Origin: Sulfurimonas sp.
GTDB taxonomy: Bacteria; Campylobacterota; Campylobacteria; Campylobacterales; Sulfurimonadaceae
DNA: 53,643 nucleotides
Reading direction: 5' to 3'
Assembly (NCBI GenBank): GCA_027064045.1
Contig: JAMOQK010000026.1
Location: forward strand, 1 to 53,643
Position 1 is the first letter of the stretch; each line of letters starts with the position of its first letter. Positions 8,327 through 16,743 of the stretch are shown piece after piece. Below the pieces are notes generated by a model. The model saw only the letters and a program-made list of their open reading frames with translations. It did not search any database and was not told the origin of the DNA. Position numbers and translations under genes: made by a program.

Positions 8327-9424
8327 GTTCCTAGATTTTCTAGCAAAACTATATAAACTCCCACATGCCATAAGTGCGATGAAAGCAGCACTTAAAAATA
8401 GGTATTTGGGGTATAACTCATAAACATATCCAGCATACAAAGCCCCAATGAAACCACCTAAACCGTAAGTAATTCCAGAAAAAAACTGTTGAGCCAAAGA
8501 TTTATGTTTATATAAATGAAAAAGATAGCTAATAGCCGCAGAGTGAAAAAGTGCAAAACTAAGGGCATGAAGAGACTGTGCAAAAAACAAAATGGTTAAA
8601 TTTTGTGGAAACATAAAAAGTAAAAACCATCTTATAGCACTTGCTAAAGTTGTTATTTGTAAGATTAAAAGTAAGTTTGTATGTAAAAATCTACCTTGAA
8701 AAAACAGCATAAAAACTTCAACAATAACGCCAAAACTCCACAAATATACAGTCATATCCAAACTAACACCAAAATTTGTTTCATAGATGGTAAAAAAGTT
8801 ATAAAACGCCCCAAAACTTACCTGCATAAGAGTTAAACCAAGCCATAACTTCCAATCTGCCAAAAGTGTAATGTCATTTTCAACATCCTCCACTTTAGTG
8901 TTATCTTTATGTTTTCTTTTAACTATAAAAAATGCGACAATAGAGGTTAAAAAAGATAAAGCTAAAAGGTAATTTAATGCTATCTGAGGTGAACTTAAAA
9001 ACTTCACCAATACAAGTGCCACTAAAATAAAGCCTAAAGAGCCAAAAAGTCTAATCTTGCCATATTTTTCTTTACCCACACACTCTAAAGAGATAACCTC
9101 AATATATGGAAGGATTAAACTAAGACCTATCCCCAAACCAATACTTGAAGATAAAAGTTTATAAAAATCATCTATGGAAAAATAAAAAGAGATACTGCTA
9201 AAAAGCATGATAAGAAGAGCTATATTAAAACTCTTAGCATTTAGTTTCAATCCTTTTATAAAAGCAAAAGGCAACAAAAATCTAACTAATGGACCAGCTC
9301 CAAATATAATTCCAATCTCACTGGCACTATACCCAACCATCATTAAAACTTTTGGCATGAATATGATATAGACACCTATAATTGAAAAATAAAAAAAATA
9401 AAAAATCGATAATAATATTGGCAT
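8309..9424 (-). CDS. MFS transporter of the HcaT/PPP-like type
   Basis: This 371-aa, highly hydrophobic protein has about 12 membrane helices. It resembles the MFS_1-like/3-phenylpropionate-permease (HcaT) group of short MFS proteins. Visible conserved pieces are GASxxGxxF-like spacing in helix 2 (SEIGIIFGAGPLVRFLLP) and the GKIRLFGSLGFI loop before helix 4-5. The substrate cannot be read from the sequence. The gene is transcribed divergently from the radical SAM gene and overlaps the DUF481 gene by 18 bases tail to tail. Its ATG lies six bases after a TACAAT box. Confidence 0.85.
   Translation of the reverse strand: MPILLSIFYFFYFSIIGVYIIFMPKVLMMVGYSASEIGIIFGAGPLVRFLLPFAFIKGLKLNAKSFNIALLIMLFSSISFYFSIDDFYKLLSSSIGLGIGLSLILPYIEVISLECVGKEKYGKIRLFGSLGFILVALVLVKFLSSPQIALNYLLALSFLTSIVAFFIVKRKHKDNTKVEDVENDITLLADWKLWLGLTLMQVSFGAFYNFFTIYETNFGVSLDMTVYLWSFGVIVEVFMLFFQGRFLHTNLLLILQITTLASAIRWFLLFMFPQNLTILFFAQSLHALSFALFHSAAISYLFHLYKHKSLAQQFFSGITYGLGGFIGALYAGYVYELYPKYLFLSAAFIALMACGSLYSFARKSRNLIIND
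8361..8370 (+). repeat. Dispersed decamer CCACATGCCA
   Basis: Exact copy inside the MFS gene, which runs on the opposite strand. Confidence 0.8.
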
Positions 9425-9430
9425 ATGCGA

Positions 9431-9436
9431 ATTGTA
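9431..9436 (-). promoter_or_regulatory. -10 box TACAAT six bases before the MFS ATG
   Basis: The minus strand reads TACAAT, TCGCAT, ATG. The start point is predicted to fall on or next to the start codon (leaderless candidate). Confidence 0.45.
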
Positions 9437-9459
9437 GTAATATTTACTTATTATTAACT

Positions 9460-9474
9460 TATAATAATTATAAT
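9460..9474 (+). promoter_or_regulatory. Two overlapping -10-like boxes upstream of the radical SAM gene
   Basis: TATAAT occurs at 9460-9465 and again at 9469-9474. A transcript starting near 9481 would have a leader of about 120 bases that contains the hairpin at 9537-9577. Confidence 0.4.
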
Positions 9475-9536
9475 TTTACATCTCAATTATGTTTACCCCC
9501 TTTCATAAGTGAGTGTATAAACTCCTAAAAATTTTT

Positions 9537-9577
9537 AAAACTTCTCAAGCTTTTCCTTTTTTAGCTTGGGGAGTTTT
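9537..9577 (+). other. Long stem-loop in the radical SAM gene leader
   Basis: Bases 9539-9551 (AACTTCTCAAGCT) pair with 9563-9575 (AGCTTGGGGAGTT) over 13 positions, two of them G-U, with two extra A-T pairs at the base. The loop is 11 bases and pyrimidine-rich. A T/C-rich run follows. It could be a terminator/attenuator in the leader, or a protein-binding site. Confidence 0.6.
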
Positions 9578-9598
9578 CCCTTTTATTATGTTAAACTT

Positions 9599-9608
9599 CC
9601 ACATGCCA
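9599..9608 (+). repeat. Dispersed decamer CCACATGCCA, spanning a start codon
   Basis: The ATG within this exact copy (9603-9605) is the likely start codon of the B12-binding radical SAM gene, which begins Met-Pro-Lys. Confidence 0.8.
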
Positions 9609-11105
9609 AAGATTTTACTTACAACTTTAAATTCAAGATACACACACACTTCCATTGCTCTTAGATACCTGTATGCAAACCTTAAAGAGTTTCAAAAAGA
9701 TACAAAGATTTTAGAATTTAGTATAAATGATGCTATCCAAACTATCGCAGAAAAACTACTTATAAATGAGCCTGAAATCATAGGTATAGGTGTGTATATC
9801 TGGAATGTTTCTTTTGTAAAAGAACTAATCCACATCATAAAAAAAGTATCTCCCAAGACAACCATTGTACTTGGTGGTCCAGAAGTTACACATGAGCCAT
9901 TTCGTGTAAAATTTGATGATGCAGATTTTATCATTCAAGGTGAAGGAGATTTAGCATTTTATCAACTGTGCAAAAAAATCTTTGATAAAACTCCACCAAA
10001 AGAAAAAATCATAAAAATGAGTATGCCGACGCTAAAGGAGCTTAAACTTCCATACAAATATTACACAGATGCAGATATAAAAAACCGTTATATCTATGTT
10101 GAAGCTTCAAGAGGTTGCCCATTTGAGTGTGAATTTTGTCTATCCTCCATGGATGAAAGAGTTAGAGCTTTTAACATAGATGAACTTTTAAAAGAGTTTG
10201 AAATACTATGGCAAAGAGGTGCTAGAAACTTTAAGTTCATAGATAGAACTTTTAACTTAAATATAAAAACAGCCTCAAAACTACTTGATTTTTTCTTAGA
10301 AAAAGAGCCACCATATTTTGCTCACTTTGAAGTTGTACCAGACCATTTTCCAGCTTCACTAAAAGAAAAAATTGCTAGGTTTGGGCATGGAGCATTACAG
10401 CTTGAAATAGGGATACAAACACTAAATCCAGAGATAGCAAACAACATATCAAGAAACCTAAATCTTCAAAAGATACAACAAAATATCTCATTTTTAGAAA
10501 ATGAAACACAAGCACATATACACCTTGATTTGATAGTCGGACTCCCTGGTGAAAGTTTAGAAAGTTTTGGAAAAAATCTTGATAAATTAGTAAGCCTCAG
10601 TAGTTGCGAAATTCAAATAGGGATACTAAAAAAACTATCAGGAACACATATCAACCGTCATGACATAAAACATGGGATGGTTTATAGCGATATACCACCA
10701 TACGATATACTCAAAAACAATCAACTAAGCTTTAACGATATACAAATCATGAAAAGATTTGCAAGATTTTGGGATTTGACCTACAACAGTGGAAATTTTA
10801 AAAACACAGCACCTCTTATTTGGAAAGATGAAAGTGTTTTTGAAAATTTTTATGCTTTTGGCATGTGGGTTTACAACAAAACAGATTCTACATATAAAAT
10901 CTCACTTCAAAGGTTGGCAGAACTGATTTTCACATATCTAAAAGAGGTTAAAAAACTTCAAGAGGAATTTATAGCACAACATATGCTAAAAGATATAATG
11001 AAACTAAAAGGTAGAGCTATCCCACCGTACCTTAAAAAATATGCCAAAAATTTCACAATAAATGCAAAAGATGGAACATCAGGTTTTAACAAAAGGCAAC
11101 TCTAA
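9603..11105 (+). CDS. B12-binding-domain radical SAM protein (DUF4080 type)
   Basis: The protein is 500 aa from ATG 9603. The N-terminal 130 residues form a cobalamin-binding-like Rossmann domain (LLTTLNSRYTHTSIALRYL, then VLGGPEVT). The radical SAM core follows, with the CxxxCxxC cluster in RGCPFECEFCLSS. A C-terminal region resembles DUF4080. Proteins of this build transfer or rearrange carbon groups using a 4Fe-4S cluster and often B12, but the substrate is unknown. A frame open from 9513 would add 30 residues, but these cover the hairpin and lack the conserved start (MPKILLTT). No clear ribosome site precedes ATG 9603. The cobalamin genes at the window start are in keeping with a B12 user, though not linked. 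Confidence 0.85.
   Translation: MPKILLTTLNSRYTHTSIALRYLYANLKEFQKDTKILEFSINDAIQTIAEKLLINEPEIIGIGVYIWNVSFVKELIHIIKKVSPKTTIVLGGPEVTHEPFRVKFDDADFIIQGEGDLAFYQLCKKIFDKTPPKEKIIKMSMPTLKELKLPYKYYTDADIKNRYIYVEASRGCPFECEFCLSSMDERVRAFNIDELLKEFEILWQRGARNFKFIDRTFNLNIKTASKLLDFFLEKEPPYFAHFEVVPDHFPASLKEKIARFGHGALQLEIGIQTLNPEIANNISRNLNLQKIQQNISFLENETQAHIHLDLIVGLPGESLESFGKNLDKLVSLSSCEIQIGILKKLSGTHINRHDIKHGMVYSDIPPYDILKNNQLSFNDIQIMKRFARFWDLTYNSGNFKNTAPLIWKDESVFENFYAFGMWVYNKTDSTYKISLQRLAELIFTYLKEVKKLQEEFIAQHMLKDIMKLKGRAIPPYLKKYAKNFTINAKDGTSGFNKRQL
10859..10868 (-). repeat. Dispersed decamer CCACATGCCA (reverse)
   Basis: Exact reverse copy inside the radical SAM gene. Confidence 0.8.
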
Positions 11106-11142
11106 TTCATGCTCTTTCAATTTGTATTAATATATAACAATA

Positions 11143-11148
11143 TATAAT
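11143..11148 (+). promoter_or_regulatory. -10 box TATAAT before the REC-PAS-EAL gene
   Basis: TATAAT lies 18 bases before ATG 11167. No good -35 is visible. Confidence 0.45.
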
Positions 11149-11166
11149 CCACTCTTTATCTAAACA

Positions 11167-13155
11167 ATGGATGTGTATATGCAAGATTTACAAAGTATCA
11201 TAAAATATTCTTCACAACTAAAATTACTTTATGTAGAAGACGATGAAATAGCGAGAAGTTCTACTCTTTTAGTGCTTGAAGAATTCTTTAATGATATTAT
11301 CGTAGCAAACGATGGTCAAGATGGTCTTGAAAAATATGAACAAAATCATATTGATATGGTTATAACAGATATAAACATGCCTCATCTTAGCGGTCTTGAT
11401 ATGATAGAAAAAATCAGAGGCTATGATAGTGAAGCTTTCATACTCATTCTATCTGCTTATAATGAAGCTGATTTTTTCACACAAAGCATAAAAATGGATG
11501 TGCAGGGGTATCTACTAAAACCACTAAATACTGAAAAATTTTTAGGAATCTTAAAAAAGATTTTAGACAAAATAAAACTACAAGATGAAGTTGCAAAAAA
11601 CCTTCATTTACTAAACCAATACCAACAAATTACAGATAAAAACTCTATCGTTTCAAAAACAGACACAGATGGCATAATAACTTACGCTAATGATGAATTT
11701 TGTAAAATCTCAGGCTATACTAAAGAGGAATTAATCGGAAGCAATCATAATATTGTAAAACATCCAGATACACCTATTTCCACATATGAAGATATGTGGC
11801 ACACCATAAAAGACAAAAAAGAGGTATGGCAAGGAAATATAAGAAATAAAACAAAAAATGGAAACAGTTATTATATCCGTTCAACCATAAAACCCATCAC
11901 CGATAAAGATGGAAATATTGTAGAATATATTGGTTTACAATACAATATAACAGATATTATGAATCCCAAAAAACAACTTCAAGATTTAACAAACTCCACA
12001 GAAGAAAGTTTGGTTCTTATCATAAAGATTGAAGGGTTTGATGATATAGAAAAATATTATGGACATATACTATCTCAAAAAATTGAAAATAAGTTTGCAG
12101 ATAAAGTTTTGGAGTTTATCCCAGATAAATGTAAATTTGAAAAAATATATATTTTAGATGATGGGGAATATGCTTTTACAAAATACAAAAAAGAGTGTGA
12201 TTTAGATGAAGAAGATATTGTTTCAGAACTTAAAAAATTTCAACATGAGATTAATGATGTAGATATAAATGTTGGAGATGTTGATTACGATGTATCTATT
12301 CTTATTAGCTTTGCCTATGGGAGTGACGCCCTTGAAAATGCAAAATATGGTTTAAAAGAACTTCTAAAAACAAATCAAGATTTCATAAATGCAACCAGTC
12401 TCATAGAACAAAATCGTTTATCTGCAGAAAAAAACATAAAAACACTAAAAATGGTAAAAAAAGCGATAGATAACTTTAAAATCATCTCATATTTTCAACC
12501 AATCATAAATAACAAAACAAAAAAGATAGAAAAATATGAGTCACTTGTAAGACTTATTAATGAAGATGGAGAAGTATTGTCTCCTTTTGTCTTTTTAGAT
12601 ATTGCCAAAAAAGGTAAATACTACGCACAGATAACACATCTAGTTCTTGAAAATTCATTTAATGCTCTTAAAAACACAAACATGGATATATCCATAAATC
12701 TATCTGCACTAGATATTGAAAAACCACTAACAAGAGAAAAATTACATACACTTTTAGAAGAAAATAAAAAAGATGCCAATAGAATTGTTTTTGAACTACT
12801 AGAAGATGAAAAGATAAAAGATTTTGAAGTAATCAAAAGTTTTATAACAGAAATAAAAAGTTATGGTGCAAAAATAGCCATAGATGACTTTGGATCTGGT
12901 TATTCAAACTTTGAAAGATTACTAAACTATCAACCAGATATACTGAAAATCGATGGTTCTTTAGTCAAAAACATTGAAACAAACAGTTACTCTCTTTCTG
13001 TTGTAAAAACCATTGTAGCCTTTGCAAAAGAACAAAATATAAAAATCATAGCAGAGTATGTTGAAAATGAAAATATATACAACATTTTGTCTTCACTTGG
13101 TGTTGATTATTCACAAGGATACTACTTTGGTAAGCCAGAGAATAACCTAACCTAA
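11167..13155 (+). CDS. Response regulator with REC, PAS, degenerate GGDEF and EAL domains (c-di-GMP phosphodiesterase)
   Basis: This 662-aa protein opens with a receiver domain: acidic pocket E24-D25-D26 and phospho-acceptor D68 in VITDINMP. A PAS domain spans about 155-270 (GYTKEELIG, then NGNSYYIRS). A degenerate GGDEF-like region follows (DDGEYA where GGDEF is expected). A full EAL domain runs from about 430 to 660, with ESLVRL in place of EAL, the Asn of NLSALD, FELLE, DDFGSGYSN, the Lys of LKIDG and AEYVE. These are the metal- and substrate-binding residues, so c-di-GMP hydrolysis is likely. It lies directly upstream of lapG/lapD, whose control depends on c-di-GMP. ATG 11179 is an alternative start. 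Confidence 0.9.
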   Translation: MDVYMQDLQSIIKYSSQLKLLYVEDDEIARSSTLLVLEEFFNDIIVANDGQDGLEKYEQNHIDMVITDINMPHLSGLDMIEKIRGYDSEAFILILSAYNEADFFTQSIKMDVQGYLLKPLNTEKFLGILKKILDKIKLQDEVAKNLHLLNQYQQITDKNSIVSKTDTDGIITYANDEFCKISGYTKEELIGSNHNIVKHPDTPISTYEDMWHTIKDKKEVWQGNIRNKTKNGNSYYIRSTIKPITDKDGNIVEYIGLQYNITDIMNPKKQLQDLTNSTEESLVLIIKIEGFDDIEKYYGHILSQKIENKFADKVLEFIPDKCKFEKIYILDDGEYAFTKYKKECDLDEEDIVSELKKFQHEINDVDINVGDVDYDVSILISFAYGSDALENAKYGLKELLKTNQDFINATSLIEQNRLSAEKNIKTLKMVKKAIDNFKIISYFQPIINNKTKKIEKYESLVRLINEDGEVLSPFVFLDIAKKGKYYAQITHLVLENSFNALKNTNMDISINLSALDIEKPLTREKLHTLLEENKKDANRIVFELLEDEKIKDFEVIKSFITEIKSYGAKIAIDDFGSGYSNFERLLNYQPDILKIDGSLVKNIETNSYSLSVVKTIVAFAKEQNIKIIAEYVENENIYNILSSLGVDYSQGYYFGKPENNLT

Positions 13156-13173
13156 AAAAATAGTTTTTTTTAG

Positions 13174-13179
13174 TATAAT
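13174..13179 (+). promoter_or_regulatory. -10 box TATAAT six bases before the lapG ATG
   Basis: The sequence reads TATAAT, AACTCT, ATG. The usual start-point distance would place the RNA 5' end at the start codon (leaderless candidate). Confidence 0.5.
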
Positions 13180-13185
13180 AACTCT

Positions 13186-13830
13186 ATGAGTATTAAAAAA
13201 GTATATCTATTTTTATTTTTAATAATTGGAGCTACACTTTTCGCAAAAGAACCATATGTTGATAAACAACTAAATACAAAGATTGCAAAAAAGTATAAAA
13301 TATTTGCAAAAAGAAGGTTTTTTTATCAACAAAAGATGCTTGATTTGGTTGAAAATGCAACTGACTTGGAAAAACTAAATGCTGTCAATGAATTTTTTAA
13401 TGGTGTAAAATATGCATCAGACAAAAAAATCTATCACAAAAAAGATTATTGGGCTACTCCGTGGGAGTTTTTAGGCAAAGACAGAGGGGATTGTGAAGAT
13501 TATGTGATAAGTAAATATTTTGCTCTTAGATACCTAGGGATACCATCTAAAAAACTTTTTTTTACATATGTAAAATCTACAAAATTTAAAGCAGCTCATA
13601 TGGTATTAACCTACTTTAAAACACCTAGAAGTGAACCACTAATCTTAGATAACAACAACCATAGAATCTTTCCTGCTTCAAAAAGAAAAGATTTAATTCC
13701 TATTTATAACTTTAATGGTGAATTACTTTATAAAGCATCCAAAACAGGTACTGGAAAAAGATTAAAAAATAAAAAAACTCATAAAAAATGGGATGAACTA
13801 AAACTTAATATGAAAAGGAAAAAGATATGA
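13186..13830 (+). CDS. lapG: Periplasmic LapG-type cysteine protease (bacterial transglutaminase-like)
   Basis: This 214-aa protein has a signal peptide (residues 1-20, ending LFA). The BTLCP/LapG fold has its catalytic triad visible as Cys103 (DRGDCEDY), His138 (AAHMVL) and Asp155 (LILDN). In Pseudomonas, LapG cuts the N-terminus of the LapA surface adhesin and so releases cells from biofilm. Pairing with a LapD-like gene (ATGA overlap at 13827-13830) makes the assignment firm. No LapA-like adhesin is in the window. A -10 box six bases before the ATG suggests a leaderless start. Confidence 0.88.
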   Translation: MSIKKVYLFLFLIIGATLFAKEPYVDKQLNTKIAKKYKIFAKRRFFYQQKMLDLVENATDLEKLNAVNEFFNGVKYASDKKIYHKKDYWATPWEFLGKDRGDCEDYVISKYFALRYLGIPSKKLFFTYVKSTKFKAAHMVLTYFKTPRSEPLILDNNNHRIFPASKRKDLIPIYNFNGELLYKASKTGTGKRLKNKKTHKKWDELKLNMKRKKI

Positions 13831-15752
13831 CATTTTTTAAAGAGATAGCGGCTATGCTCTCAATTTTTTTACTTATAATTTTAACAACTGTTTTATCACT
13901 TAATTTTATTAGTGCAAACCAATCTGCTCAAGATAGACTCTATGAGGATGCTAAAAATACAGCTAGTTCCCTCAGCCTATCACTTGGAAGTACAAATGGT
14001 GACCTAGCAATGATGTCAACCATGATAAATGCCAACTTCGATAGTGGAAACTATGCTGATATTTCACTTGTTGATGTTGATAACAAGATATTATACGAAA
14101 GAAAAAGTGAAAATACACAGATAGATGTGCCACAATGGTTTTTAAACATTATAAAAATAGAAGCACCTGTAGCATCTGCCAATGTATCAGCAGGATGGAG
14201 CCAAGTTGGAATTTTAAATGTTCAAAGTGATGTATCATATGCCTACAAACAATTATATACAGTTTTAATCAACCTTCTTATCTCTTTTAGTATTTTAGCT
14301 ATTGTTGGTCTCATACTCTTAAATATCCTCCTAGCAACAGCATTAAAACCTTTAAAACAAGTTCAACTTCAAGCTGAAGCAGTAACACGAAATGAGTTTA
14401 TCATACAAGAAAAAATTCCAAAAACAAAAGAGTTTAAAGATGTTGTTTTAGGGATGAACAATATGGTCTCAAAAGTAAAAGCGATGTTTGACAAAGGAAA
14501 TGAAGAACTTAAAAGACAAAAAGAATTAGAATACATAGACCCAACCACAAAACTAAAAAATCGTAAATATCTCATAGATAAACTGCCAGAATATCTTAAA
14601 ATTGATGCAACTTCTAAAGGTGGGGTTATGATGATGATTTCCCTAAGTGGTGTGATAGAGGCAAACGAGGAGATAGGTCATCAAAAAGTTGATAAACTTT
14701 TTATAGAGATTGCAAAAATATTTACTACATATGCAACCAATTATGAGAATTCTATAGTATGCAGAATGAATGGTACAGAATTTTCCATACTACTTCCAAA
14801 CTGCACAGATCATCATGCACTAAAATTAGCTTATGGCATTTGTGATTCAACAAACAACATTATAGAAAAAGCCACTCTTAACAATGATGTAACTTTTATA
14901 TCAATTGGACTATACGAATACAACTATAAACAAAGTATTGGACAACTGTTATCACTCTGTGATAATGCACTGACTCAAGCAAAATTCAACAACTCACATA
15001 TCCATCTTGATAAAGCCCAAACAGCAACAGAAGTTATGGGTAAAGATGCATGGAGAAAAATCATAAACGAAACACTAAATGCTAATGGTTTTTGTTTTAC
15101 ATTATGGACAGCAATTGATGTTAAAAAAGAAAAAATAGACCATGATGTTATAAGTATAACGATGCAAACAACAGATGGAACTGTTTACTCTTATGGTCAG
15201 TTCATGGCATCTGCAAATCAAGTTGGACTTAGCTCTAAAATCTACCAAAATATTATAGATATGATATTTGCATCACCAGATATGCGTCTTAAGGGAAAAA
15301 CATGTTCCATTAGACTATCGTATGAGTACCTTAATCATCAAAATACATATCTCAAACTAACTACACTTTTTAAAAAACATGCATCAAAACTTCCATTTAA
15401 ATTGGTTATAGAGATGCCAGATAAGCTTGTTAGACAAAATTCTGAACAAATTAAACTTTATAAAAAACTATTTGAAGATTATAATATTGAGATGGGTATC
15501 TTTGAATTTATTGGTGAAAATGTTGATTATCAATACCTTCAAGATTTAAGACCTCTATACATAAAAGCCGAAGCAAACTACTTCATAAATCAAAGTGATC
15601 AAGCTATCTCTGCTCTTAGACTTATAACAGACACTGTTGGTATCTCTTTAGTCGCTACAAGTGTTATGGATATGACTACACTAAAAAAACTAAAAGAAAA
15701 AGATATTTATATCGTTCAAGGGCGTATTACAGAAACAATAAACATCGTATAG
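13827..15752 (+). CDS. lapD: LapD-like inner-membrane c-di-GMP receptor (periplasmic domain, HAMP, degenerate GGDEF-EAL)
   Basis: This 641-aa protein has membrane helices at about 8-30 and 145-172 enclosing a LapD/MoxY-type periplasmic domain, with a conserved tryptophan region AGWSQVG near 122. A HAMP domain follows. The GGDEF domain is degenerate (MNGTEF in RMNGTEFSILLP), and so is the EAL domain, where the EAL motif and most metal ligands are absent. Such a protein binds rather than makes or breaks c-di-GMP. In the known system, c-di-GMP binding makes LapD sequester LapG in the periplasm and protects the adhesin. It is translationally coupled to lapG, and the preceding REC-PAS-EAL enzyme could tune the signal. 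Confidence 0.88.
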   Translation: MTFFKEIAAMLSIFLLIILTTVLSLNFISANQSAQDRLYEDAKNTASSLSLSLGSTNGDLAMMSTMINANFDSGNYADISLVDVDNKILYERKSENTQIDVPQWFLNIIKIEAPVASANVSAGWSQVGILNVQSDVSYAYKQLYTVLINLLISFSILAIVGLILLNILLATALKPLKQVQLQAEAVTRNEFIIQEKIPKTKEFKDVVLGMNNMVSKVKAMFDKGNEELKRQKELEYIDPTTKLKNRKYLIDKLPEYLKIDATSKGGVMMMISLSGVIEANEEIGHQKVDKLFIEIAKIFTTYATNYENSIVCRMNGTEFSILLPNCTDHHALKLAYGICDSTNNIIEKATLNNDVTFISIGLYEYNYKQSIGQLLSLCDNALTQAKFNNSHIHLDKAQTATEVMGKDAWRKIINETLNANGFCFTLWTAIDVKKEKIDHDVISITMQTTDGTVYSYGQFMASANQVGLSSKIYQNIIDMIFASPDMRLKGKTCSIRLSYEYLNHQNTYLKLTTLFKKHASKLPFKLVIEMPDKLVRQNSEQIKLYKKLFEDYNIEMGIFEFIGENVDYQYLQDLRPLYIKAEANYFINQSDQAISALRLITDTVGISLVATSVMDMTTLKKLKEKDIYIVQGRITETINIV

Positions 15753-15753
15753 G

Positions 15754-16200
15754 TTATATCCCTCTTGAATTCAGACCTTTAGTAATAGAATCGTTTATCT
15801 CTTTTTTGTACTCAGGGTTGAGTTTTTCTAGTGCTGAATCAAAATTAACTATCAGATTTTTGTTTGTATGGGGATGTCTGCAAATAGTAAAAAGAATATC
15901 CATGTATATATCAAAATCTGGATGCGCTCTTAAACCTAACTTTTTATGCACCACCCCATGATGTTTTAAAACCAAATCTAAAGCTACTTTTAACTCTTCT
16001 GCAGAGGATTTTTTATCTTTTATGATTTTTAATAATGTTGGTAAATCCGTTTTTATATCACTACTTTGAGGTGTATCTTTTAGCTGTTTTTTTAAAACAA
16101 CACTTTTTTTCTTTTTCTTAGAAGACAGAAGCAACACTAATAACAACCCCAAGACTACAACAAGCCCCAAGATAGATTTTATAACTAATGTAACTTCCAT
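15754..16200 (-). CDS. Conserved hypothetical single-pass membrane protein
   Basis: This 148-aa protein has one N-terminal membrane helix (about residues 7-26), a lysine-rich stretch (SSKKKKK) that should lie in the cytoplasm, and a soluble helical domain of about 100 residues with a HxHP-like segment (CRHPHTNKNLIV). I do not recognise a family with a known function. It is convergent with lapD (one base between the stops). It has its own extended -10 box at 16220-16225 and an AGAGG ribosome site just before the ATG. Confidence 0.7.
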   Translation of the reverse strand: MEVTLVIKSILGLVVVLGLLLVLLLSSKKKKKSVVLKKQLKDTPQSSDIKTDLPTLLKIIKDKKSSAEELKVALDLVLKHHGVVHKKLGLRAHPDFDIYMDILFTICRHPHTNKNLIVNFDSALEKLNPEYKKEINDSITKGLNSRGI

Positions 16201-16219
16201 GAAACCTCTTTTTTATAAC

Positions 16220-16225
16220 ATTATA
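16220..16225 (-). promoter_or_regulatory. Extended -10 box GGGTATAAT before the 148-aa membrane protein gene
   Basis: The minus strand reads GGGTATAAT about 20 bases before the ATG, with an AGAGG ribosome site in between. Confidence 0.5.
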
Positions 16226-16241
16226 CCCATATCAAACAACA

Positions 16242-16667
16242 TTATAGAAACTGTGACACAAGTTGTTTGATCCCAACTTCATCCAATGCTCCAGATATTC
16301 TATGAACCTCTTTTGAATTTTTAAAGACTATAATGGTTGGGATACTTCTTATTCCAAACCTAGCACCTAATTCCTGCTCATTTTCAGTATTTACCTTTGC
16401 AAAAAGTGCTTTTAATGGAAAATTTGTTGCACCTTTTTCAAAATTTGGAGCCATCATTTTACATGGACCACACCAAGGCGCCCAAAAATCTACAATCACA
16501 GGTATATCGCTATTTACAACCACCTCATCAAAATTTGCACTATTTAACTCTATAGGTTTTGTATCAAGAAGTGATTTTTTACACTTCCCACAATTTGCTT
16601 TTTTATATGAATCTTTTTTAGGTACATTGTTAACACTTAAACAGTGTGGACAAACTATTCTCATCAT
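16242..16667 (-). CDS. trxC: Thioredoxin 2 (zinc-finger thioredoxin)
   Basis: This 141-aa protein has an N-terminal zinc finger of two CxxC pairs (Cys6/Cys9 and Cys26/Cys29), then a thioredoxin fold with the active site WCGPC (residues 65-69) and the cis-proline loop SIPT. This layout is that of TrxC, a cytoplasmic disulfide reductase linked to oxidative stress. ATG 16667 and ATG 16664 are adjacent; an AAGGA ribosome site lies upstream. Its promoter is back to back with that of modA. Confidence 0.92.
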   Translation of the reverse strand: MMRIVCPHCLSVNNVPKKDSYKKANCGKCKKSLLDTKPIELNSANFDEVVVNSDIPVIVDFWAPWCGPCKMMAPNFEKGATNFPLKALFAKVNTENEQELGARFGIRSIPTIIVFKNSKEVHRISGALDEVGIKQLVSQFL

Positions 16668-16698
16668 CTATATCCTTATCATTAAATTACTCTACATA

Positions 16699-16713
16699 AT
16701 TATAGGATATAAT
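16699..16713. promoter_or_regulatory. Back-to-back -10 boxes of trxC and modA (ATTATAGGATATAAT)
   Basis: A TATAAT reading left (16699-16704) serves trxC. A TATAAT reading right (16708-16713, extended GGATATAAT) serves modA. They are three bases apart and form a palindrome, so polymerase could occupy only one at a time. Confidence 0.55.
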
Positions 16714-16743
16714 TCTAACTATATTTTTAATCAAAGAAAAAAA

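Noticed and set aside
9513-9602. 30-residue extension of the radical SAM protein
   Set aside because: The extension covers the hairpin and has no family resemblance, while the conserved start MPKILLTT begins at 9603.
9481-9602. Cobalamin riboswitch before the B12-binding radical SAM gene
   Set aside because: The leader has a single stem-loop and no B12-box-like sequence, and it is too short for a cobalamin riboswitch.
16333-16743. N-terminal extension of modA
   Set aside because: It is the antisense of trxC and would precede an evident signal peptide. ATG 16744 gives a normal ModA.
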